Positions 1 through 5,412 of a stretch of DNA of 8,162 bases are shown in pieces. The notes beneath the pieces are model-generated. The model was not told the origin of the DNA. It was given only the letters and a program-made list of their open reading frames with translations, and searched no databases. The stretch is from Victivallales bacterium (lineage in GTDB: Bacteria > Verrucomicrobiota > Lentisphaeria > Oligosphaerales > Oligosphaeraceae): the NCBI GenBank assembly GCA_017458805.1, contig JAFTAC010000418.1:1-8162 (forward strand), read 5' to 3'. Positions within the stretch are counted from its first letter, which is position 1; every line of letters starts with the position of its first letter. A program made the position numbers and the translations under genes.

Positions 1-1254
1 ATTTTCACGTGTCAACTCGGCTACAAGCATTTTCTCGCCCAATGCTGTGGGTAACTCTGCTGAATACTGGGAACGCTGCTCCACATGGAACCGCAAGCCC
101 ACAGGAGCCTCTTTGGTTTGAGTGGGCAGCAGACGCCAGATCCATTTCACCAGTTCGCGTATAGCCTGCAGCCAACCTTCCTGGCTCTTGATGTCCAGCG
201 CGGAACGAGTGAATCCAAGTATGCCGCAGTCGCTCTGCAGCAACGTGTTGCAGTGTCGAAGCACATCGGACGCTGCGGCCTCCGTGCAGTGAAAATGACC
301 GAGATCAGGCAGGTAGCTCCCTTGGCGCACGCACACCGCCACAACTCGTCCTTCTGTGCCAGACTCCTCCTCGCTGAAACGCAGGCCGGTTTCATCGATG
401 TAGACATCCCACTGCTGCACAGGTTTTCTGGATGACAGCGTATGCTCGGTGTTCCGAACCATTGAAGGCAGTTTAGAAGAAATCTTCGACCTGCGCCATG
501 CCTCGGGAATGGCGACTTGCTCCACAGCCGAGCCATACAGCTTGCGGGCCTGACGCAGCATGGCTTCAGCCTTTTCTAAGCCAACAGTCTTGTACTCTCT
601 CTCCAGCTCCTTGCCGAGCTTCCAGGCGATCTGCTTGGCGGCCTTGTGCCTGAACCATCCTGAGCGGGCTGGCAGCTCGCGCCAATAACGCGCCATGCCA
701 TCGCTGCAAACGCCATGTTTGAGGATCGTCGCCAAATACTCGCGCTCTCGCCTGGCATTCATGCCCCGCTTTTTTGCATCGACGATGCGCTCCCGCCAAA
801 TATCCTCTTCCGTAGCCTCCAGGAGTAGCACATCCGATTCCAGCGACGACGTGTCTCGTCCATCCTCTGTGGCATACTGTATCTGCTTCAGCAGTTCCTC
901 AGCCTTACCGCGAGAAGCTTCGGCCATGGCACCATTTTTCTTCGCCATGTCAAGCAATACTTCGGCTGCGGCTTCGGACGAAGCGTCAGGGTCGTCCTTC
1001 TCCGTATCTTTCGAAGTTTCCGGGGATGTCGAGACCGAGAGAGTCATCTCCTCTGTTTGAGGCAGGCCTGCAGACTGCGCACCACCCCTCAACACGTCTG
1101 CCTCCGCCCCTTCCTGTAGCATATCAGTTCCGGCGCTTCCTGACGCTTCCGTCTTTTCCAAAATCCTCAGCAGGGCTTCCTCTACTGCTAAAGTTTGCCG
1201 CAAAAGGTCACGCAGCTGTCCAGTAATATCATTAAAGCTTTCCTTCATTGTCAT
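1..1254 (-). CDS. Hypothetical protein with possible DUF3800/RNase-H-like domain, cut by the window edge
   Basis: The frame is open from an ATG at 1254 to the left edge (418 codons seen, no stop). The start is set by GGAGG seven bases upstream; a second ATG at 1248 is possible. Residues 1-100 are acidic and Ser/Thr-rich. Residues 130-240 are charged and helical, rich in Arg, Lys and Glu. From about residue 281 a compact domain begins with VYIDETG (Asp287, Glu288), followed by a strand-like GRVVAVCVRQG and later LRFHVEQRSQYS. A hydrophobic strand ending in D-E-(S/T)-G is typical of DUF3800 proteins, which are predicted RNase-H-fold enzymes; the assignment is an inference and no catalytic set was confirmed. 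A 226-base gap with a hairpin and a candidate promoter separates it from the mob operon, so it may be cargo. If the window is circular, the protein ends 10 residues later (8162-8130), giving 428 aa. Confidence 0.75.
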   Translation of the reverse strand, partial: MTMKESFNDITGQLRDLLRQTLAVEEALLRILEKTEASGSAGTDMLQEGAEADVLRGGAQSAGLPQTEEMTLSVSTSPETSKDTEKDDPDASSEAAAEVLLDMAKKNGAMAEASRGKAEELLKQIQYATEDGRDTSSLESDVLLLEATEEDIWRERIVDAKKRGMNARREREYLATILKHGVCSDGMARYWRELPARSGWFRHKAAKQIAWKLGKELEREYKTVGLEKAEAMLRQARKLYGSAVEQVAIPEAWRRSKISSKLPSMVRNTEHTLSSRKPVQQWDVYIDETGLRFSEEESGTEGRVVAVCVRQGSYLPDLGHFHCTEAAASDVLRHCNTLLQSDCGILGFTRSALDIKSQEGWLQAIRELVKWIWRLLPTQTKEAPVGLRFHVEQRSQYSAELPTALGEKMLVAELTREN

Positions 1255-1345
1255 CTCCAATCCTCCGCGGGGCGAAAATACAGGAGCCGATAACAAATAA
1301 ATACTATTTTCAGATACATTGTCTCATGCATAACTTTTGTTGGCC

Positions 1346-1378
1346 AGTATAATTTCTGTTTGCAAATTGTTAGCAAAC
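1346..1378 (-). promoter_or_regulatory. Candidate promoter/operator for the RNase-H-like gene
   Basis: On the minus strand a TATACT (-10-like, 1351-1346) lies about 90 bases before the ATG at 1254. Upstream, TTGCTA (1376-1371) is a poor -35 with a 19-base spacer. An inverted repeat, GTTTGC/GCAAAC (1358-1363 and 1373-1378), covers the -35 area and could be a repressor site. The rest of the 1255-1480 gap is AT-rich and shows no gene. Confidence 0.3.
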
Positions 1379-1432
1379 ACAACGAAACGACTGTGCTTAC
1401 CAAGAGAGTGTCCATCTAATTCGTCTGTCTTG

Positions 1433-1461
1433 TGGGCAGGCAGGATTATCCTGCCTGCCCA
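1433..1461 (-). terminator. Perfect 14-bp-arm palindrome behind the mob operon
   Basis: TGGGCAGGCAGGAT (1433-1446) and ATCCTGCCTGCCCA (1448-1461) are perfect inverted arms around one central base, so an RNA hairpin would have about 12 GC-rich pairs and a five-base loop. It begins 19 bases after the stop codon of the membrane-protein gene. There is no T-run after it on either strand. It may therefore stop transcription weakly, protect the mRNA 3' end, or be a protein-binding site. Confidence 0.45.
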
Positions 1462-1480
1462 TGAAGTAGTCAGCTTATAC

Positions 1481-2083
1481 CTACAATGCCATCTTTAAGG
1501 CTTGAACGGCAATAAAAAGCAACAAAAATGCTACAATGGCGTATTTCCACCAACCAGACTCCTCCACAAAAAGCTTTTTCACTGTCTCGTATAAACAAAA
1601 GAGTCCTCCCATGGCACTACATCCTGAGATAAGCCAGCCTGAGGGCATGCACATAAACTCTGGCAAAGGCATCGTTACCTTTGCGCCAATCTGATGTCCC
1701 GCCCAAAACATTAGGCTGCCGAAAAGTAATACACCCACAACGCTGAAAAACACCATAGTGGTAATCTGCGCATAATTCGTGGTTCTTGCGAGGTAGTGAG
1801 CTTCCTTAACAACACTCTCCGTCAATTTTGCCTGAGACGCTGCTGTCACTTTATTTGCCACAGACGTTATGTTGTCCATAACTTCCCGGGAGGCATTGGC
1901 AATTTTCTCCGGCAGTGTTTCGTAATACACACGCTGGTACTCCATTGCCGCCAGCAGGGGCCAAAGTGCATCGTCTGAACGCAGATTCAGCCGACTGCTT
2001 ATCTCGCGCAGTCGCTCCATTTCAGTCTCGGTCAAAGCTCTGCCACAGCTTTTGCACAAATCAATTCCTTCAAGAGTATTCAT
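1481..2083 (-). CDS. Membrane protein of the mobilization operon (TraM-position, unassigned)
   Basis: A 200-aa protein. The N-terminus has a CxxC pair (Cys10, Cys13) like half of a zinc ribbon. Residues 15-100 are helical and charged. Three hydrophobic segments follow at about 107-129, 149-166 and 179-198, the last ending at the C-terminus. The start overlaps the stop of the ParA-like gene (ATGA, 2083-2080), with GGAGG seven bases upstream, so translation is coupled. In IncP plasmids traK-traL is followed by traM, so the position suggests a TraM-like role. I see no sequence similarity that proves it; RP4 TraM is shorter. A membrane anchor linking the relaxosome to the transfer channel is a reasonable but untested guess. 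Confidence 0.8.
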   Translation of the reverse strand: MNTLEGIDLCKSCGRALTETEMERLREISSRLNLRSDDALWPLLAAMEYQRVYYETLPEKIANASREVMDNITSVANKVTAASQAKLTESVVKEAHYLARTTNYAQITTMVFFSVVGVLLFGSLMFWAGHQIGAKVTMPLPEFMCMPSGWLISGCSAMGGLFCLYETVKKLFVEESGWWKYAIVAFLLLFIAVQALKMAL

Positions 2084-2784
2084 GCTGCATCCTCCATAAC
2101 GCGGTCAAACATGGTTGCACATAATGAACGCCACCGTTGCAATTCCGCTCGTGTGCCGAAGGGCATATCTGGCAGTGCGGAACGGATGGACATGCGCTTG
2201 GAATAGAGCCAGTCTGCCACTCGGTTGGCAACCACTGGGAAATCCAATGTCTTGCCATTTCTTTCAACCACCTTTCGGGCCTTAGAAGTATTGTAAACAT
2301 CAAAACGCTCCGCATTTCCGAAATAGAGATTGCGGCAGACATGGATGGTCACATTATGGAACGCTTCCTGAAAGGAATGAAGTAACTCAACGGAATCACG
2401 GTGTCGGTTTATAACCCAGAAGGCCACGAGCCTCCGTTGCATCTGCTGCAGGGCTTCCTGCATGATATCGCCATAGCTGGCCGTGCTTGTTTTTGTCCGG
2501 GCTGCCGCATTGATGATGACGACGGAATCAGGAAACTCCTGCACCGTGTCCAGCAATTCGGCCCAGCCGTCGGCGTCATCCAGGCTGTTCAAACGACACT
2601 GCAGCTGGGGCAGGTCAAGCGTTGAATGTGCCTTGAATACATCTGGATTATCTGTATCCGTATCCACCAGTAGGATATTTTTGTTCTGATTGAGGCAATA
2701 ATCCACTAGCGCAAAGGTGAAGAGGCTCTTGCCAACACCCCCCTTGCTGCCGCCTACATAATAGACAGTATTCTTGGTATCCAT
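2080..2784 (-). CDS. traL: ParA/MinD-like mobilization ATPase (TraL/MobD type)
   Basis: A 234-aa P-loop ATPase. The deviant Walker A is GGSKGGVGKS (residues 11-20) with the signature Lys14 and the P-loop Lys19; the A' strand is ILLVDTDTDNPD (37-48). The Walker-B position reads SVVIINAAART (87-97), with Asn92 where most ParA proteins have Asp. I recall similar V-N-hydrophobic-P/A motifs in mobilization-linked ParA proteins such as TraL (IncP) and MobD (pTF-FC2). ATG 2784 follows the TAA of the TraK-like gene after one base, with GGAG seven bases upstream. There is no ParB gene or obvious centromere beside it, and it sits between mob genes, so a role in transfer or relaxosome positioning is more likely than classical partition. 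The gene symbol is by similarity of fold and position. Confidence 0.85.
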   Translation of the reverse strand: MDTKNTVYYVGGSKGGVGKSLFTFALVDYCLNQNKNILLVDTDTDNPDVFKAHSTLDLPQLQCRLNSLDDADGWAELLDTVQEFPDSVVIINAAARTKTSTASYGDIMQEALQQMQRRLVAFWVINRHRDSVELLHSFQEAFHNVTIHVCRNLYFGNAERFDVYNTSKARKVVERNGKTLDFPVVANRVADWLYSKRMSIRSALPDMPFGTRAELQRWRSLCATMFDRVMEDAA

Positions 2785-2785
2785 G

Positions 2786-3157
2786 TTACAACTCCGAATC
2801 AGGCAAGTCGGGCGTATAGTAGTCCGGCGTCTGCCCTTGTGTAGTTTTCGCGCTGCTCGGCTGGAGCGCGGATGAGTTTTTTTTGTGTTTGCCTTGTGAA
2901 CGTTCCCTGTCCTTTTTCGTTTCCGATGTCGTCAGCATTTTGCTGATGAGACGATAGGGAATATCCACATTGCCCTTGGCCATAATTTGTGTGATTTCGT
3001 TGAGGGAATACCCTTTTTTCATGGCCTTACGAATGTTGTTCCGCAGCATGTCGACCGCCTCAGTGCGTATTTTGTCACCCTGCTTGTCCTCCAGATTGTC
3101 CAGTGTTTGTTTCATGGCCTCTATAGCTTCAAGAGAAATGCGCTTGAATTTTCCCAT
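2786..3157 (-). CDS. TraK-like oriT-binding/mobilization accessory protein
   Basis: A 123-aa basic protein. Residues 35-76 have the pattern helix, GYSLNEITQIMAK, then a short linker and a second helix (IPYRLISKML), which looks like a helix-turn-helix and resembles the GYs..I pattern of TraK-family proteins that wrap oriT DNA in IncP plasmids. The C-terminal third (about 77-123) is Lys/Ser/Gln/Pro-rich and probably disordered. The gene starts 8 bases after the relaxase stop with only a weak ribosome site (GAGATAGGGT). It is followed directly by the TraL-like ATPase, matching the traK-traL order. The assignment is from pattern and synteny and is moderate; the reading frame itself is well supported. 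Confidence 0.75.
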   Translation of the reverse strand: MGKFKRISLEAIEAMKQTLDNLEDKQGDKIRTEAVDMLRNNIRKAMKKGYSLNEITQIMAKGNVDIPYRLISKMLTTSETKKDRERSQGKHKKNSSALQPSSAKTTQGQTPDYYTPDLPDSEL

Positions 3158-3165
3158 ACCCTATC

Positions 3166-4380
3166 TCACATGCGTATGCGGTAATGTGTTGGTGGTGCAT
3201 CATCTATCCGCTCCTGTTCTGTTTTTTGAGAATGCTGTTCAAGTTGTTGCACATATCCAGCGCAGCGTTGTACAAGTTGTTCAACTGTGGCAATCGCTGC
3301 ATCAAAGTCTTCACCTCCTGCTCTTGACGTTCCAGCCGTGCTGCAAAATCGTCGAGCGTCGCGTTGTTGTGTTCCTCCAGGCGCTTCAAAGTCTGCACTA
3401 ACATCCGCTCTGTTTCTGTCATTATGTGTGCCCTCCACTGGTTGCAGATGCTGCTGAAATTCCTCATCCTCACGCGTCCAGCGCGAGGCATAGCGCCTCA
3501 TATTGCAGTCACGCCGCTTTTCCAAAATGCGATTCCATTCCTGCCGGAGCCGGATAAGCATCTTCTTGCGGTATTCCTCTTGTTCTGCTTCATCTTGCTG
3601 GGATGAAGTATCCTTTTTCTTGGGTGTCCAATTTTCAGCGTAGAATCCGCCGCGAAATCGCAATTTGTTCCCGCTCACCGGTTCCATTATGCTGATGTAG
3701 TTTTTTCCAGTACGGTTGATATGCATGCCCATATGCATCAGCAAACGCACCACGTCGGCCCGTGTTTGCACTTGGCTCTGCTCGCACTGCTTCTTGAGAA
3801 ATGCATGGATATCTGCCTTGAACATATCCCGCTCGCTGGGCGTTATGGCCTTGCCCCAACGGGCCATACGGGCTTTGAACAAATCCGACTTGGCAGGCAG
3901 GGTATCGCGTGCCCTTGCCGGATCATCGGGACGCGCCCAGCCTTCGCGCCAGTTCCACATATCCCGAAATACGTCGAAATCCTTTTGCCATCCTGGTGGA
4001 CAGGCATTGAAGTCCTTACCGCTGGAAAGCTCCAAGCGAGGAATGACAAAATGAAGTTCATGGTGGCCTGCGTGTGTATGACGCACCCACAGGATATTGC
4101 GTTGGTCTGGCTCCAGCCCAGCAAAGGCAATCTTTTCAAAGTCGTCCATGACAGCTTGCTCCTGTTCCAAATTCACCCTGTCGTCTGAATGCCACGCCAG
4201 GACGCCTGCGGTGAATTTCCAGCGGCGGTCAATGCTGTCGATGAGAGCACGGGTCATGGCCGGGTCGCCACGCAGTATCTGCGGCGGGTGTGTATCTCTG
4301 CCAGGATAGTCTGTACGGATAAGATACCATGTAGGATTGCCGCCGGATCCCTTGCCATGAGGAAAGACCTTCATCATCAT
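3166..4380 (-). CDS. mobA: MOBP5/HEN-like relaxase (ColE1 MbeA/MobA family)
   Basis: A 404-aa relaxase that nicks oriT and pilots the strand into the recipient. Its N-terminus lines up residue by residue with ColE1-type MobA: a KxxxxGKGSGG motif, then TWYLI with the probable catalytic Tyr19, the same position as in MbeA; this supports ATG 4380 over the next two in-frame ATGs. Motif III is HTHAGHHELHFVIP with His101, Glu108 and His110. The H-x6-E-x-N spacing of HEN relaxases is kept, but Asn is replaced by His. A conserved block RFRGGFYAENW (241-251) closes the nuclease part. Residues 265-404 are charged and low in complexity, and residues 320-392 are also read in another frame as an mbeD-like gene. 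The start overlaps the mobC stop (ATGA). ColE1 MbeA is somewhat longer. Confidence 0.93.
   Translation of the reverse strand: MMMKVFPHGKGSGGNPTWYLIRTDYPGRDTHPPQILRGDPAMTRALIDSIDRRWKFTAGVLAWHSDDRVNLEQEQAVMDDFEKIAFAGLEPDQRNILWVRHTHAGHHELHFVIPRLELSSGKDFNACPPGWQKDFDVFRDMWNWREGWARPDDPARARDTLPAKSDLFKARMARWGKAITPSERDMFKADIHAFLKKQCEQSQVQTRADVVRLLMHMGMHINRTGKNYISIMEPVSGNKLRFRGGFYAENWTPKKKDTSSQQDEAEQEEYRKKMLIRLRQEWNRILEKRRDCNMRRYASRWTREDEEFQQHLQPVEGTHNDRNRADVSADFEAPGGTQQRDARRFCSTAGTSRAGGEDFDAAIATVEQLVQRCAGYVQQLEQHSQKTEQERIDDAPPTHYRIRM
3204..3422 (-). CDS. mbeD: MbeD/MobD-like coiled-coil protein embedded in the relaxase gene
   Basis: A 72-aa protein read entirely within the relaxase gene in a different frame (relaxase residues about 320-392). 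It starts MTETERMLVQTLKRLEEHN and is a Leu/Glu/Gln/Arg-rich coiled coil through about residue 65, like ColE1 MbeD (MTELE...LL.AL..L). In ColE1, mbeB and mbeD also overlap mbeA, so the arrangement is precedented. The start is fixed by GGAGGG eight bases upstream; the longer open frame back to 3491 lacks such a site. The relaxase reading of this stretch is low in complexity, as expected when the other frame is the constrained one. MbeD is needed for ColE1 mobilization, though its exact role is unclear. I see no MbeB-like frame. Confidence 0.72.
   Translation of the reverse strand: MTETERMLVQTLKRLEEHNNATLDDFAARLERQEQEVKTLMQRLPQLNNLYNAALDMCNNLNSILKKQNRSG
3431..3436 (-). promoter_or_regulatory. 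Ribosome binding site of the embedded mbeD-like gene
   Basis: GGAGGG on the minus strand, eight bases before ATG 3422 and inside the relaxase coding sequence (Val-Glu-Gly codons). A near-consensus Shine-Dalgarno sequence at this spacing decides the start of the overlapping gene. Confidence 0.7.
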
Positions 4381-4715
4381 GCTTCTTCCTCTCCAGCAAG
4401 CGATGACATAGTCAGCTCGTTGATACGACGTTCCAAAGAAGCCAAGGCCGTGACCACCTCTACGGCTTCTGCTGCGCGCTTATAGGTGTTAGCCCAACGC
4501 GCCAGCTGGTTAAGGTTGACCCCAATGCGGGCCAGCTCACGCAGTCGCCGTTTTTCTTCAGGCGTTCGCCGCAGCCGAATGCCCAGACATGTCTGGCGGA
4601 TGTAGTCTGACATGGTCATACCGTGCATCCCAGCGTTTGCCTTGAGAAGGTTTCGTTCCTCTGGCAGCAAACGCACAAGAACAGCGACCGTACGGACGGG
4701 CTTTTCGCGATTCAT
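4377..4715 (-). CDS. mobC: MobC-family relaxosome accessory protein
   Basis: A 112-aa basic protein that would bind oriT and help the relaxase open and nick it. The N-terminal part (residues 8-45) fits a ribbon-helix-helix: a strand TVAVLVRL, then helices around EERNLLKANA and MSDYIRQTCLG. The C-terminal half has the MobC hallmark LRELARIGVNLNQLARWAN (about 60-78). The length matches ColE1 MbeC. GGGAG lies nine bases before ATG 4715, and the start is 41 bases from the oriT inverted repeat, so transcription of the mob operon probably begins in or beyond oriT and may be autoregulated by the proteins bound there. Its TGA overlaps the relaxase ATG by four bases. Confidence 0.93.
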   Translation of the reverse strand: MNREKPVRTVAVLVRLLPEERNLLKANAGMHGMTMSDYIRQTCLGIRLRRTPEEKRRLRELARIGVNLNQLARWANTYKRAAEAVEVVTALASLERRINELTMSSLAGEEEA

Positions 4716-4755
4716 GGTATTTGTCTCCCAGGGGTCGAGGGGGCAGCAGCCACCC

Positions 4756-4810
4756 GCCAGCCCGTGAGTATGGACGCGAAGCGTCTATACGAAACGTAGG
4801 CTGGCCTAAT
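4756..4810 (+). other. Candidate oriT with nic site near 4804/4805 (plus strand)
   Basis: Directly upstream of mobC. The inner inverted repeat has ten-base arms with one G-T pair (4768-4777 and 4781-4790) around GAA. An outer perfect seven-base repeat, GCCAGCC (4756-4762) and GGCTGGC (4799-4805), encloses it. Just after the hairpin the plus strand reads CTGGCCTAATG (4801-4811), close to the ColE1/pBR322 nick region CTGG^CTTAA, so a cut between 4804 and 4805 is predicted by analogy. Transfer would then lead with the DNA to the right (rep side) and end with the mob genes. A minus-strand TATAGA inside the right arm may be a weak -10 for mobC. The exact nick is inferred. Confidence 0.75.
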
Positions 4811-5321
4811 GAACAAAGTTCTGATGCTAAGGAGATATGAACGAAAACGAATTGTCTTCAGGATGTACACATCCTCGCTACAACTATGCAAAAATGTAAC
4901 TGCACAAACGGTGGTATATGGCGAGAAGAGGTCCATACTAGCACAATGGGCTTGCCTCACTGCATCAGTGTCATGTAGGTCGACAAGCCTTGAGAGGTTT
5001 CCTGCCTGCCTGCATCCATGCAATGTGGGAGATGTACCCTCATAAGCATTGCGTATAGGAGATTGTTTTGTGATGTACGGTACACTGCCCGTATTTGTGA
5101 TATAGTTCAGGTCGTTGATGCCCATGCCGCTGTCTTGAAAACTAATTGATATGCTGACACAGCCTATGGGACTACCATGGAGAGTAACTATACTTTGACA
5201 TTGATTCTGTACATGAGGTTCAATGTAATGAACATCACTTGATTTGATTATGTTCACGCAAAGGATGCTGAAAGACACAGTAACCTCGGAATATTGGTTG
5301 AAATAATCTATTTCCAAAGAG
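4811..5321. other. Gene-poor region between oriT and rep (possible origin/leading region)
   Basis: About 510 bases with no convincing gene. It holds small symmetric elements: TGTAC-G-GTACA (5074-5084), GCAATG/CATTGC (5020-5025, 5047-5052), TGAACAT/ATGTTCA (5229-5235, 5250-5256) with an extra GTTCA at 5218, and a pair of overlapping ACGAA motifs at 4841-4851. A TTGACA at 5195 lacks a matching -10. A 606-base stop-free minus frame (5317-4712) starts with TTG, lacks a ribosome site, runs through oriT and is rich in ATA and Ser codons, so I do not call it a gene. No ColE1-type RNA I/II or clear DnaA box was seen. Confidence 0.5.
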
Positions 5322-5412
5322 CTACGAAAAACGAAACAAACGAAATCAACGAAATTAGTTTGTTATGCAGTAGGAGTTGTTTCGTTTTTTTCGTCAATTT
5401 CGGTTTTCGTAC
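5322..5412. repeat. Inverted array of ACGAAA motifs at the 3' end of rep
   Basis: The left arm has ACGAAA at 5324, 5331, 5340 and 5349 (steps 7, 9, 9). The right arm has TTTCGT at 5380, 5389, a one-base variant TTTCGG at 5398, and 5405 (steps 9, 9, 7). The two arms are thus mirror images with the same spacing, around a spacer of about 25 bases containing the rep stop codon. It could be an iteron-like binding site for the Rep or helix-turn-helix protein, or a long imperfect RNA hairpin ending rep transcription. No T-run follows. Confidence 0.6.

Noticed and set aside
147..536. Minus-strand 129-codon frame rich in Cys and Arg
   Set aside because: It is an out-of-frame shadow of the long minus-strand gene and has no family resemblance or ribosome site of note.
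695..1060. Plus-strand 121-codon Ser-rich frame
   Set aside because: It is the complement of the RNase-H-like gene; the minus frame is continuous over 418 codons with a good ribosome site.
1..1254. Transposase reading of the left-edge gene
   Set aside because: The D-E-T-G domain could be any RNase-H fold, but there are no terminal inverted repeats or target duplications, and the layout is that of a cargo gene.
4837..4899. Plus-strand 20-codon frame with AAGGAG just before its ATG
   Set aside because: The ribosome-site spacing is only two bases, the peptide has no recognisable feature, and it lies in the sequence just after the nick.
4809..5045. Plus-strand 78-codon open frame after oriT
   Set aside because: Its ATG is part of the nick sequence, there is no ribosome site, and the composition is random-looking.
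4811..5321. ColE1-type RNA I/RNA II origin, as the mob genes are ColE1-like
   Set aside because: No matching promoter pair or stem-loop set was seen, and a large rep protein is encoded instead.
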